The notes below the pieces were generated by a model. That model saw only the letters and a program-made list of their open reading frames with translations. It searched no databases and was not told the origin of the DNA. 64,000 bases of DNA from Blautia hydrogenotrophica DSM 10507 (GTDB lineage Bacteria; Bacillota; Clostridia; Lachnospirales; Lachnospiraceae), in the NCBI RefSeq assembly GCF_034356035.1, contig NZ_CP136423.1, positions 1,240,001-1,304,000 of the forward strand, read 5' to 3'. Every line of letters begins with the position of its first letter. The first letter of the stretch is position 1. The position numbers and the translations under genes are program-made. This document shows, piece by piece, positions 26,986 to 36,127 of this stretch.

Positions 26986-27012
26986 AATAATAACAATTAT
27001 TTGGAGTTGGCA
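26986..27012 (+). promoter_or_regulatory. Conserved 27-base leader motif, copy 1 (unit A)
   Basis: The motif is AATAATAACAATTATT, a 6-bp A/T hairpin with loop AACA, followed directly by TGGAGTTGGCA. It is identical over 27 bases at 52266-52292 (minus strand) and 56984-57010 (plus strand). Each copy lies upstream of a polysaccharide operon and points with transcription. Here the first start codon is 35 bases downstream. Confidence 0.85.
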
Positions 27013-27047
27013 AAAATTTTAAAAAGCTAAGAGATGAGAGGATTTTC

Positions 27048-27827
27048 ATGGGTACAGAATATATGGAAAGAAAACGATATCCTATTTTGAATACTTATGT
27101 AAATGCAATTTCAATGGAAGAAACCCTTCGCGAAATAGAAAAGATAATACAAAAAAGAATTCCGACTCAGCATGTTGTTATCAATGCTTCAAAGGTCAAT
27201 TTGATGGAAAAAGATTCTAAATTAAGAATGATTGTTAATAAGTGCCCTTTGATTAATGCAGATGGCGCCTCCATTGTATGGGCAGCAAAGAAACTCGGTG
27301 TTCCTTTGAGAGAAAGAGTTACTGGAATTGACCTTTTTTCACAGTTAGTTGCTTTATCAGAAAGAAAAGGATATAAGATTTATCTTTTTGGGGCAAAAGA
27401 AGAAGTCGTAACAAAAGTAAAAAAAATATTTGAAGAGAAATATCCCCGGCTTCAAATTGCAGGATATCGAAATGGGTATTTTACCAAAGACGACGAGCTT
27501 GAAATTGTAAAAAATATGTCTGAATCAGGTGCGGATATTATGTTTGTAGCATTTTCCTCTCCTAAGAAAGAGTATTGGGTGAATCAATACATTCATCAGC
27601 TAAATATTCCTTTTGTAATGGGGGTTGGTGGCAGTTTCGATGTGGTTGCGGGAGTCACTGACCGCGCTCCGAAATGGATGCAAAATCATGGGCTGGAATG
27701 GTTTTACAGATTTATCCAAGAACCTCGGAGAATGTGGAAACGCTACATAATCGGAAATATAAAATTCATACATTTAACATACAAAACCAAAAGAAATTAC
27801 ACAAAGATAAGCGGAGGAATAAAATGA
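27048..27827 (+). CDS. WecG/TagA/CpsF-family glycosyltransferase
   Basis: A 259-residue glycosyltransferase of the WecG/TagA family (GT26). These cytoplasmic enzymes add N-acetylmannosamine or its uronic acid to lipid-linked GlcNAc. Family motifs visible are VVINASKVN, INADGASIVWAAKKLG, RVTGIDLF, the PKKEYWVNQYIHQLNIPFVMGVGGSFDVVAG core and RAPKWMQNHGLEWFYR. The gene opens unit A, 35 bases after the conserved leader motif, and its stop overlaps the next start by ATGA. The downstream UDP-ManNAc dehydrogenase and UDP-GlcNAc 2-epimerase point to transfer of ManNAcA, as in enterobacterial common antigen. A second ATG at 27063 is possible, but 27048 has AGAGG in good position. Confidence 0.92.
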   Translation: MGTEYMERKRYPILNTYVNAISMEETLREIEKIIQKRIPTQHVVINASKVNLMEKDSKLRMIVNKCPLINADGASIVWAAKKLGVPLRERVTGIDLFSQLVALSERKGYKIYLFGAKEEVVTKVKKIFEEKYPRLQIAGYRNGYFTKDDELEIVKNMSESGADIMFVAFSSPKKEYWVNQYIHQLNIPFVMGVGGSFDVVAGVTDRAPKWMQNHGLEWFYRFIQEPRRMWKRYIIGNIKFIHLTYKTKRNYTKISGGIK

Positions 27828-29047
27828 TTAATGTAATCGGACTTGGATATATTGGTCTTCCCACTGCACTGATGCTGGCAGCTCATGGTATGGATATTGT
27901 TGGAACAGATTACAGTAAAGAATTAATTGATACTTTAAAGGTAGGAAAAACGACTTTTAAAGAAAAGGGAATCGAAGAACTGTTTCAGAAGGCTCTTGAC
28001 AATGGTATCACATTTACAACGGAATATCAACGGACTGACATTTATATTGTATCTGTTCCGACTCCTTACGATTCTTTCAGTAAAAAAGTAGATGCAAAAT
28101 ATATTGAGGCAGCTGTAAAACAAGTTTTAGCTGTCTGTGAAAAAGGAGCTACAGTGGTTATTGAGTCAACCGTGTCTCCAGGTACCATTGATAAATACGT
28201 ACGCCCTATCGTGGAATCCGCTGGCTTTTCGATTGGAACAGATTTGCACCTAGTTCATGCGCCGGAAAGAATCATTCCAGGAAATATGGTTTATGAATTA
28301 TTGCATAATAACAGAACCATTGGTGCTGACGAGCGAGAAATTGGAGAAAAAGTCAAAAAGATCTATGCTTCTTTTTGCCAGGGAGAAATCATTGTTACAG
28401 ATATTAGAACAGCGGAAATGACCAAAGTTGTGGAAAATACTTTCCGGGATATCAATATTGCCTACGCTAATGAACTGGCAAAAATTTGCCGTTCTGATAA
28501 CATGGATGTTTATGAAATAATCAGAATTGCTAATAAACATCCCCGCGTCAATATCTTATCCCCGGGGCCCGGTGTGGGTGGGCATTGTATTTCCGTTGAC
28601 CCCTGGTTTCTTGTAGGTGATTATCCCGGTCTTGCCAACATTATTCTTGCCGCAAGAAAAATCAATGATTCTATGCCGGAATTTGTATTAGAACGTATTC
28701 ATGACATTATGAAGGAAAAAGGAATGACAGATGTGCGGCGCGTTGGCCTTTATGGACTTACATATAAAGAAAACGTAGACGATATGAGGGAATCTCCCAC
28801 TCTTCAAATGTTAGAGTCTATGGAAAAACATCTATGTGGAAATTTAGTTAAGATTTATGATCCGTTTATTGTGAAAGACGTAGTCCCTAACCAGATGCAC
28901 AGCCTGGACGAATTTCTTGAGGCAGTTGATTTGGTAGTGCTTATGGTTGGGCACAATGAAATCAAACAGAATATGAAAAAGCTGAACAATAAAATTGTAT
29001 TAGATACACGTCATATTTGCGAATTAGAAGGTACCTATCATATTTAA
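27824..29047 (+). CDS. wecC: UDP-N-acetyl-D-mannosamine dehydrogenase
   Basis: A 407-residue nucleotide-sugar dehydrogenase that oxidises UDP-ManNAc to UDP-ManNAcA with NAD. The Rossmann motif GLGYIGLP is at residues 6-13, HAPERIIPGNM at about 145-155, and the catalytic Cys is C255 in GVGGHCISVDPW, the form seen in WecC rather than in UDP-glucose dehydrogenases. Start ATG 27824, preceded by GCGGAGGAATAAA; the frame extends further upstream inside the previous gene, but without a ribosome site. With the epimerase at 29493 it completes a two-step route from UDP-GlcNAc to UDP-ManNAcA. Translation is coupled to the GT26 gene by the ATGA overlap. Confidence 0.93.
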   Translation: MINVIGLGYIGLPTALMLAAHGMDIVGTDYSKELIDTLKVGKTTFKEKGIEELFQKALDNGITFTTEYQRTDIYIVSVPTPYDSFSKKVDAKYIEAAVKQVLAVCEKGATVVIESTVSPGTIDKYVRPIVESAGFSIGTDLHLVHAPERIIPGNMVYELLHNNRTIGADEREIGEKVKKIYASFCQGEIIVTDIRTAEMTKVVENTFRDINIAYANELAKICRSDNMDVYEIIRIANKHPRVNILSPGPGVGGHCISVDPWFLVGDYPGLANIILAARKINDSMPEFVLERIHDIMKEKGMTDVRRVGLYGLTYKENVDDMRESPTLQMLESMEKHLCGNLVKIYDPFIVKDVVPNQMHSLDEFLEAVDLVVLMVGHNEIKQNMKKLNNKIVLDTRHICELEGTYHI

Positions 29048-29058
29048 GGAGAAAGAAA

Positions 29059-29539
29059 ATGGATATATACAAATGGTATAGAATATCCAGGTGGCTATAT
29101 CTACACCATGTGCCTGTAATCCCTGGGATGATTAAAGCTCTCATCAGAATTTTGTGGGGGGGGGGTAATCCCCTATCAGGCAGAGATTGGTACAGGTACA
29201 GTTTTAGGCTATCAGGCATTAGGGATTGTCATTCATAAACGTTGTATCATTGGTTCAAACTGCCATATTTCACAAAATGTTACTCTTGGAGGAACTTCTG
29301 GTATTTATGAGGTTCCTGTATTGGGAGACAACGTTTCCGTTGGTGCAGGCGCGAATATTATAGGTCCTGTTCATGTTGGAAATAACGCGGTCATTGGTGC
29401 GGGTGCAGTTGTCTTAAAAGATGTCCCTGATAATTGTATTGCCGTCGGTGTTCCAGCCAGAATTATAGAAAAAAACCGAAGGAATAAAGTAAATGAAAAA
29501 AGTGATGCTTGTATTCGGAACGCGTCCGGAAGCTATTAA
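29059..29539 (+). pseudogene. Serine-acetyltransferase-like O-acetyltransferase, out of frame at a ten-G tract (probable phase variation)
   Basis: A left-handed beta-helix acetyltransferase of the CysE-like group used to acetylate sugars. It starts at ATG 29059 (MDIYKWYRISRWLYLHHVP) with AAGGAGAA upstream. The frame breaks at a run of ten G (29156-29165): as written, translation stops at 29238 after 59 residues. Downstream, in the frame shifted by one, the reading continues VIPYQAEIGTGTVLGYQALG and then hexapeptide repeats (NCHISQNVTLGG, DNVSVGAGANIIGPVHVGNNAVIGAGAVVLKDVP) to the stop at 29539. With nine (or twelve) G the two halves join in frame to about 159 residues. The 3' end overlaps wecB by 47 bases. 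This is either a phase-variable gene in its OFF state or, less interestingly, a sequencing error in the homopolymer. Confidence 0.88.
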
Positions 29540-30590
29540 GATGTGTCCGTTGGTTAAGGAATTAAAAAAACGAAAATCTCTACAAACTGTAGTCTGTGTT
29601 ACTGGACAGCACCGACAGATGCTGGAACAGGTTTTAGATGCTTTTGGGGTGATTCCCGAATATGATTTGTCAATTATGAAAGATAGACAGACTTTGTTTG
29701 ACGTAACAGCAAATATTTTAGATCGTATTCGGACAGTACTGGACAAAGAAAAACCAGATGTTGTATTGGTGCATGGCGACACGAGCACAACTTTTGCTAC
29801 AGCGCTTGCCTGCTTTTACCTGCAGATTCCTGTAGGACATGTGGAAGCCGGGCTCAGGACTTACGACATTTACAGTCCCTATCCGGAGGAATTTAACAGA
29901 CAGGCAGTGAGCATTATCAGCCGGTTCCACTTTGCGCCGACAGAGTTGTCAAAAGCAAATCTTTTAAGAGAAGGAAAAAAAGAAGCTTCCATTTATATTA
30001 CCGGAAATACCGCGATTGACGCGTTAAAAACAACTGTGCGCAAAAATTATGCCCATCCTGATTTAGAATGGGCAGCAGGCAGCCGCCTCATTATGATTAC
30101 GGCTCATCGTAGAGAGAATCTCGGAGAACCCATGAAGCATATGTTTCGTGCAATCCGCCGCGTTATGGACGAGCATGACGATGTAAAGGCAATTTATCCC
30201 ATACATATGAATCCACTCGTACGAAAAATTGCAAGCGAGATTCTGGGAAATGACGATAGAATCCGAATCATAGAACCGCTAGACGTTCTAGATTTTCATA
30301 ATTTTTTAAGCCGAAGCTACATGATTTTAACAGATTCCGGCGGTATTCAGGAGGAAGCCCCGTCTCTTGGAAAACCTGTCTTAGTTATGCGGAATACAAC
30401 GGAGCGACCTGAAGGAATTGAGGCAGGTACGCTAAAGCTGGTAGGCACAGATGAAAAGGCTATTTACGAGAATTTTAAGCTGCTTTTGGAAGATACAAAG
30501 GCATATGATGAGATGTCAAAAGCAAGTAATCCTTATGGCGACGGATTTGCGTGTAAACGGATTGCTGATATACTGGAAGATCACTTATAG
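29493..30590 (+). CDS. wecB: UDP-N-acetylglucosamine 2-epimerase
   Basis: A 365-residue non-hydrolysing epimerase making UDP-ManNAc from UDP-GlcNAc. Motifs: MLVFGTRPEAIKMCPL at the N-terminus, VHGDTSTT, GHVEAGLRTYDIYSPYPEEFNR, ITAHRRENLGEP and DSGGIQEEAPSLGKPVLVMRNTTERPEG. Length is typical. It supplies the dehydrogenase at 27824 and so the GT26 enzyme. It overlaps the acetyltransferase reading frame by 47 bases, with the ribosome site AAGGAATAAAG upstream, so it can be translated regardless of the state of the upstream G tract. Confidence 0.95.
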   Translation: MKKVMLVFGTRPEAIKMCPLVKELKKRKSLQTVVCVTGQHRQMLEQVLDAFGVIPEYDLSIMKDRQTLFDVTANILDRIRTVLDKEKPDVVLVHGDTSTTFATALACFYLQIPVGHVEAGLRTYDIYSPYPEEFNRQAVSIISRFHFAPTELSKANLLREGKKEASIYITGNTAIDALKTTVRKNYAHPDLEWAAGSRLIMITAHRRENLGEPMKHMFRAIRRVMDEHDDVKAIYPIHMNPLVRKIASEILGNDDRIRIIEPLDVLDFHNFLSRSYMILTDSGGIQEEAPSLGKPVLVMRNTTERPEGIEAGTLKLVGTDEKAIYENFKLLLEDTKAYDEMSKASNPYGDGFACKRIADILEDHL

Positions 30591-30601
30591 AGGGTCTGGC
30601 T

Positions 30602-32506
30602 ATGAGAAATATAACGTGGTATGTTCATCGCCTGAAGGCTATGAGATTTGGCGAAATTCTTTGGAGAACACAGCAAAAATTCCTGCAAAGAAAAGAATAT
30701 AAAAAGTATTATACGCAAAACCTTCCAGTCACGGAAATTGTTATCAATAGTGCAACATCTGCCCTTTCTCCGGACTATTTGAGAATTGGTCTGGAGCAAA
30801 GCTGTACTAACACAGAGCTGTTTTCTTCCCTGGATTTATTTCAGGGAAGTTTCTCATATCAGCAATATAAAAAAAGTTGGAATGCAGGTTTTCAGACAGA
30901 AAACACGTGGGATGAAAATACCTTCTCTTATAAAATTAATTGTGCTGGGCGTATAGATATTGGAGATATTCGTACAAATTGGGAATTAAATCGGCATTAT
31001 CAATTTTCAGCACTGGCAAAAAGTTACTATGTTTCAGGAGAAAAATCATTTCTCGATGAATTGACAGATTTATTTCAAGACTGGAATCACCATAATTTGT
31101 TTTTGCACGGAGTAGAATGGACAAGTGCCATGGAAATAGCGATTCGCGTTAATTCATGGATATTTACATACTGTTTTCTATGTATGGCAGAAAAAAAACA
31201 TGGCGTTGAATATTCAATAACAAATTTGAAAAATCAGTTAATTCATGGAGTTCTTGTGATGACAGATTATATCAGTGCTCATTTGTCACGATTTTCATCT
31301 GCGAATAATCATTTGATTATTGAACTTTATGCCATCGCCATGTCTGGAATTCTATTTAACTGCAAGCGATGGAAAGAAACATCCTTAAAACAGCTGACAG
31401 AAGAATTAGTCCGCCAGAACTATAAAGACGGCGTCAACAAAGAAATGTCCCTTCATTACCAGACCTTTATTATGGAAGCATATGGATTACTTATGCTTAC
31501 CATGGAAAAAAATGAGATAAAAATTCCAGATATATGGTATACATATATTTCAAAAATGAGCGAGTTTGTTGCAGACTGCTGTGGCGACTATGGCGAAACT
31601 ATTGTATTTGGGGACAACGATGAAGGGAAAATTTTGGACTTAACAGGAAAACATTTTAATCACTATCATTATGTTTTGGAATTAATGAGTTGCGTATTGC
31701 CGCAAAAATATAATAAAACAGTGGGCTTTTATGAGAATATTCGTTGGATGGTCTCAAGAGAGCAGCTGTGTCGGACAAAAAAGAAAAGTGCTTATGTTTC
31801 TCCTGATGCTAAATGTTACCGTGAGGGAGGCTATACTCTGATAAAAGATCAAAAGAGGGGTATCTTTATTGCCATTGACCATGCTGATCTAGGATATGGT
31901 ACACTTGCAGCTCACGGACATGCTGACGCATTAAGTTTTCAACTGTTTTTTAGAGGGGTGCCTGTGTTTGTTGATCCAGGAACCTATAACTATCATGTTC
32001 CCCAAGGTTTCCGCGATAAATTTAGATCTACGCAGGAACACAACACTATTTGCATCGATCGAAAAAACCAAAGCGAAATTTGTGGGCCCTTTCTGTGGGG
32101 GAAAAGGCATCAAGTTATGAATACAGAGTTTTCGATAAAGGAAAATGTATTCTTACTAAAATCTAAAATAAAATATGATGATTCTTTTCATACCAGAACA
32201 ATCCTTATAAAAGATAATGAAACTTTTGAAATAACCATTTTTGATGAGATAAAACTTTCGTATAAGCCCCAAATAATTGAACAAGTCTTTATGTTAGGTT
32301 CCATGTGTACTATATTAAATAATAGAATATTGTGTAAAGATAACTTTATAGATATCGAATCAACCGCAAAAAGAAATTGTCAAAAGAATGAATATTCCGA
32401 AGTTTATAATCAGCTTTTGCCTAATACTAAATTATTTTATACAGTCTCCGATGTTAGAGAGCATACGGCAAAAATAAAAACGTCAATTAAATTTAAAGAA
32501 TCCTAG
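30602..32506 (+). CDS. Heparinase II/III-family protein (putative polysaccharide lyase)
   Basis: A 634-residue protein of the heparinase II/III type, with an N-terminal helical (alpha/alpha toroid-like) half and a C-terminal beta-sandwich half. Recognisable pieces are WTSAMEIAIRVNSWIF, SANNHLIIELYAIAM, the core YGTLAAHGHADALSFQLFFRGVPVFVDPGTYNYH and RSTQEHNTICID. Family members cleave uronate-containing polysaccharides by elimination. In exopolysaccharide operons such genes often trim or release the product. No signal peptide is seen, so how it reaches a polymer outside the cell is unclear. It is tightly packed in unit A, which is predicted to use ManNAcA, a uronic acid that could be its target. 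Confidence 0.83.
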   Translation: MRNITWYVHRLKAMRFGEILWRTQQKFLQRKEYKKYYTQNLPVTEIVINSATSALSPDYLRIGLEQSCTNTELFSSLDLFQGSFSYQQYKKSWNAGFQTENTWDENTFSYKINCAGRIDIGDIRTNWELNRHYQFSALAKSYYVSGEKSFLDELTDLFQDWNHHNLFLHGVEWTSAMEIAIRVNSWIFTYCFLCMAEKKHGVEYSITNLKNQLIHGVLVMTDYISAHLSRFSSANNHLIIELYAIAMSGILFNCKRWKETSLKQLTEELVRQNYKDGVNKEMSLHYQTFIMEAYGLLMLTMEKNEIKIPDIWYTYISKMSEFVADCCGDYGETIVFGDNDEGKILDLTGKHFNHYHYVLELMSCVLPQKYNKTVGFYENIRWMVSREQLCRTKKKSAYVSPDAKCYREGGYTLIKDQKRGIFIAIDHADLGYGTLAAHGHADALSFQLFFRGVPVFVDPGTYNYHVPQGFRDKFRSTQEHNTICIDRKNQSEICGPFLWGKRHQVMNTEFSIKENVFLLKSKIKYDDSFHTRTILIKDNETFEITIFDEIKLSYKPQIIEQVFMLGSMCTILNNRILCKDNFIDIESTAKRNCQKNEYSEVYNQLLPNTKLFYTVSDVREHTAKIKTSIKFKES

Positions 32507-32566
32507 GTTTAGACTATTTTTGTTATAACAAAAGTAACAGTACCTTCGTGACTAAAGGAGTTTAGA

Positions 32567-33985
32567 ATGAATCCTACCCTTAAGACATTAAAATCCTTGC
32601 GCATAAAAAATAATTTGATAAATTGGTTAAAAAAGAACTATAGCCATATACCCTTCCCTTTTGTATTTGTTATAGGGAAAATAGGAAATCAGTTTGGATA
32701 CCATTTACGATATGGAAAAACCTTTTCCGAGGTTTATGAAGAGCTTGAAAATACGGAATATTTGTCTAGGGAAGAGCTTAATTCACTGGTCTTAAAAAAA
32801 CTTACATCTCAAATAAAATATGCTTATAAATATGTCCCATATTATAAAAATGAGTACTCTGAATATGACGTAGAAAACTTTAAAGAATTAAAGGATATCG
32901 CAAAATTCCCCTTTATCGATAAGACTATCGTCAGGCAGTATGAAGATCAATTTATAAGTACACAGTTCGATAAAAAGCATCTTATTATGAAAAAGACTTC
33001 TGGCTCTACAGGAATGCCTTTGGGTGTTTATATGAATAATGATACAACTCTTAAAGAATGGGCGTTTGTGGTTCATATATGGAAACGAATCGGTTTCAAT
33101 GCCAAAAGCTCCAGAATTTTAATGCGGGAGATCGAAGACAAGTCGAAAGGTATTTGTTATTACGATGTTTTAAAAAATGAATTGTGCGTTGACATATCGA
33201 ATATGGATGATGAACATTTGGAAATCTATTGTAAGGCAGTTGAAAAATATAAACCTGATTATATACATGGTTATCCTTCTTCAACACTTCAGCTATGCCG
33301 GTATATTGAAGTACACGGCTTAAACCATCAATTTAAAGGAGTACTTCCATCTAGCGAAGGAATGAGCGATGATGAGGTTTCTTACATAAAAAAAGTCTTA
33401 AAATGTCCTGTTTTATCGTTTTACGGGCATACAGAACGATTAGTTATGGCAGGACAATGTGAATGTTCTGAGTGTTACCATGTTGAACCATTATATGGAT
33501 ACTGTGAGTTAGTGGATCAGCAAGGTAATAATATTTATGAAGAAGGAATAACCGGAGAAATTGTGGCAACAGGTTTTTGCAATACGGCAATGCCATTGAT
33601 TCGCTATAAAACGGGGGACTTAGCGCAATGGAGTTTAACCAAGTGTAAGTGCGGAAGAAATTATTTACAGTTAAAGAAAATAGAAGGGAGATCAACAGAA
33701 TATCTTGTAGACAAAAAGGAAAATAAAATTTCATTAACTGCTTTTAGATATTCCTTTTATGATAAACACATAAAAGCATTCCAATTCTATCAAGAAACTA
33801 TAGGGGAAGTAATTGTAAAATTTGTTCCTGAAAAAGGTTTTAATGAAGATGACAGAAAATTTGTTCTGACAACCCTGACTGAGGACGCTAATGGGAAAAT
33901 TAATTTTTATTTAGAGGCTCATCAGCAACTATCAAAAAAGAAAAGCGGAAAACGAGAGCTCATCGTACAAATGCTTAAATATTAA
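32567..33985 (+). CDS. CapK/PaaK-like AMP-forming ligase family protein
   Basis: A 472-residue member of the adenylate-forming enzymes related to phenylacetate-CoA ligase and to CapK proteins of capsule loci. The AMP-binding loop KKTSGSTGMPLGVYMN is at about residues 143-158, followed by DYIHGYPSSTLQLC, FYGHTERLVMAGQCECSECYHVEPLYGYCE (with four clustered Cys, a possible metal site) and RYKTGDLA. A role in attaching a non-sugar group to the polysaccharide has been suggested for such proteins, but no substrate can be read here. The start ATG 32567 is supported by AAAGGAG. Confidence 0.85.
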   Translation: MNPTLKTLKSLRIKNNLINWLKKNYSHIPFPFVFVIGKIGNQFGYHLRYGKTFSEVYEELENTEYLSREELNSLVLKKLTSQIKYAYKYVPYYKNEYSEYDVENFKELKDIAKFPFIDKTIVRQYEDQFISTQFDKKHLIMKKTSGSTGMPLGVYMNNDTTLKEWAFVVHIWKRIGFNAKSSRILMREIEDKSKGICYYDVLKNELCVDISNMDDEHLEIYCKAVEKYKPDYIHGYPSSTLQLCRYIEVHGLNHQFKGVLPSSEGMSDDEVSYIKKVLKCPVLSFYGHTERLVMAGQCECSECYHVEPLYGYCELVDQQGNNIYEEGITGEIVATGFCNTAMPLIRYKTGDLAQWSLTKCKCGRNYLQLKKIEGRSTEYLVDKKENKISLTAFRYSFYDKHIKAFQFYQETIGEVIVKFVPEKGFNEDDRKFVLTTLTEDANGKINFYLEAHQQLSKKKSGKRELIVQMLKY

Positions 33986-33994
33986 AAGGATTTT

Positions 33995-35047
33995 ATGAAA
34001 ATGAGACAAAAAAATAATATACCTATATTTTTATGCGAGTTGCCGCCGCCATATGGGGGAGTAACAGTAAAAAATCAGCTTATAATAAATTATACTTTAC
34101 AACTGCAGAAACCAATAGACATCATTGATTTGTATGAATGTAAGCGAAACAAGAAAAGTGTGTTAAAAACATTCGGTAAAATTATAATCTCAATGCTAAC
34201 CCAAAGAAGAATCATATACGGATTTGGAAGTTATAAGCGACTTAAAATAGTAATATACCTCCAACGACTTTGTGGTGGAAAGAAAAGTCTACGCATGTCA
34301 AAAAATATTGTAATGGGAGGAGTTTTTCAGGATTATATCAGAACACAGAAATGTTTAAAAAAATTACTTATTCAAATGAAAACACATTATGTTGAAACGG
34401 AAGGTATGAAGGCAGAACTTGAAAAAATGGGATTTTCAAATATTGAAGTTTTCCCAAATCCAAAATCCGAGACTGGAAGCTGCCCACCTCAGATTTCAAA
34501 GCCAAATGCTCCATTACGCCTTGTATATTTTTCACAAATCAGTAAAGAAAAAGGTGTTAAGGATATTATAGATTTAGTTTCTCTACTTGATAGGAGAAAA
34601 ACCGTATCGTATTGTTTGGATTTTTATGGACATATTAAAGATGATATAAAAACAGAATTTTGTGAATTCATAAAAGAATCTCCATATGTTCGATATTGCG
34701 GCATTTTTGACTCGACAAAAAGTAATGTATATCAAAAGTTAAATACTTATGACATATTACTTTTTCCTACCCATTGGGATACGGAAGGCGTTCCAGGGAT
34801 TCTTATAGAAGCTAAAATGGCCGGGCTTGCTATTATTGCAAGTAATTGCAGTTATAATAAAGAAATAATACAAATTAACAAAAAGGAAGGCTTTTTAGTC
34901 TATAATGATTATCCTTGTGAAATGTATAAAATTATAAAACAATTAGAAAATGATAAGAATCTTTTATATCAGATAAAAACTGCTTCATTTCAATCGCGCA
35001 TTCGATATAGGCTGGATGAATATAAAGATATTATTAAATCATTATGA
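33995..35047 (+). CDS. Glycosyltransferase, GT4-like
   Basis: A 350-residue GT-B-fold glycosyltransferase. The N-terminal domain has the PPPYGGVTVKNQLI motif of group 1 transferases. The C-terminal domain shows LRLVYFSQISKEKGVKDIIDL and LFPTHWDTEGVPGILIEAKMAGLAIIASNCSYNKEII, the donor-binding and catalytic EGxPxxxxEA region. Donor and acceptor cannot be stated. It follows the CapK-like gene by 9 bases. Confidence 0.88.
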   Translation: MKMRQKNNIPIFLCELPPPYGGVTVKNQLIINYTLQLQKPIDIIDLYECKRNKKSVLKTFGKIIISMLTQRRIIYGFGSYKRLKIVIYLQRLCGGKKSLRMSKNIVMGGVFQDYIRTQKCLKKLLIQMKTHYVETEGMKAELEKMGFSNIEVFPNPKSETGSCPPQISKPNAPLRLVYFSQISKEKGVKDIIDLVSLLDRRKTVSYCLDFYGHIKDDIKTEFCEFIKESPYVRYCGIFDSTKSNVYQKLNTYDILLFPTHWDTEGVPGILIEAKMAGLAIIASNCSYNKEIIQINKKEGFLVYNDYPCEMYKIIKQLENDKNLLYQIKTASFQSRIRYRLDEYKDIIKSL

Positions 35048-35074
35048 AATAATCATATTGTAAGGAGAACATAT

Positions 35075-36127
35075 ATGCCATATTTTTCATTAATATTACC
35101 TGTATACAATGTCGAAAAATATGTGAAAAGGTGCGTTAATTCTCTATTAAGACAAGAGTATACAGACTATGAAATTATTTTAGTAGATGATGGATCAACA
35201 GATTCCTCAGGATCGATATGTGATAAGTTAGCTGATAAAAATAATAATATTTTTGCTTATCATAAAGAGAACGGTGGGCTATCTGATGCTAGAAATTATG
35301 GCATGGATAGGGCAAAAGGAAACTATATTCTTTTTATTGATTCAGATGATTGGGTTGATGAAAAATTGTTAATATCTCTGCATAATCATTTAAACAAAAG
35401 TAATGTTGATATATTAAAGTTTGGATTCCAGAAAATGCAAGAGGGAAATTATAAGAACACCTTCTTTTCGTATTTTAATATAGGGGTATATGATAGGAGA
35501 CAAATAGAAGAGACAATTTTACCATATACGATAGGACCTAAGAGACTGTTTTGCTATGAGCAAAATGCTTGTAAATCTGTTTGGTCACATGTATATTCGT
35601 TAAATTTTTTAAGAGAGAATAATATACGTTTTGTTTCCGAAAGAGAAATTCTCAATGAGGATTACCTGTTCAATTTACATACGTTACTCTATGCAAAATC
35701 TTTAGAAGTGACTCATTATATATTATATTACTATGACTATAGAGAAGGCTCTTTATCAAAAAGATATATAACAAATGAATTTGAAAGGAAATTAAAATTA
35801 CATAGGGAATATAAATTACTTTTGGAACGGAATGGTTTATTTGAACGATATGAGACTCCATATTACAGTGAATGTGTAGACGGCTTTTATGCTTGTATAT
35901 CAAACGAATGCTGTTGTTGGAATGAAACCTCAAAATACGCAGTTCAGAATATTAAAAAAATTTTAAATTGTAAGGAATGTGAAATCTCTTTACTAAAATG
36001 TAAAAGAAGTAATATGAATTTAAAAGGAAAAGTTATTTATTGGCTAATGAGATTAAAATTCGCATATTTGATGTATATATTATATAAAATATATGCTATT
36101 TCGAATATTAAGAAAGGACAGGTATGA
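35075..36127 (+). CDS. Glycosyltransferase family 2
   Basis: A 350-residue GT-A inverting glycosyltransferase. N-terminal motifs FSLILPVYNVEKYVKRCVNSLLRQEYTDYEI and LVDDGSTDSSG, then GGLSDARNYGMDRAKG and the metal-binding FIDSDDWV near residue 90. The C-terminal 120 residues are more hydrophobic and basic and end in a possible membrane-associated helix. It overlaps the following acetyltransferase by ATGA (36124-36127), so the two may be translated together. Sugar specificity is unknown. Confidence 0.92.
   Translation: MPYFSLILPVYNVEKYVKRCVNSLLRQEYTDYEIILVDDGSTDSSGSICDKLADKNNNIFAYHKENGGLSDARNYGMDRAKGNYILFIDSDDWVDEKLLISLHNHLNKSNVDILKFGFQKMQEGNYKNTFFSYFNIGVYDRRQIEETILPYTIGPKRLFCYEQNACKSVWSHVYSLNFLRENNIRFVSEREILNEDYLFNLHTLLYAKSLEVTHYILYYYDYREGSLSKRYITNEFERKLKLHREYKLLLERNGLFERYETPYYSECVDGFYACISNECCCWNETSKYAVQNIKKILNCKECEISLLKCKRSNMNLKGKVIYWLMRLKFAYLMYILYKIYAISNIKKGQV

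Larger units (their letters stand above)
26574..27047. other. 474-base region between sugar transferase and unit A
   Basis: No gene. It contains an inverted-repeat element (26614-26699), a possible promoter (-10 TATAAT at 26828-26833), an intrinsic-terminator-like hairpin (26871-26901) and the conserved leader motif (26986-27012). Confidence 0.6.

Noticed and set aside
27674..27823. An extended start for the UDP-ManNAc dehydrogenase inside the preceding gene.
   Set aside because: The extension has no ribosome site and does not belong to the family; ATG 27824 with GGAGG and an ATGA overlap is the natural start.
29321..29539. The downstream half of the acetyltransferase as an independent gene starting at ATG 29321.
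   Set aside because: It would lack the first half of the beta-helix and has no ribosome site; the protein sequence is continuous with the upstream half across the G tract.
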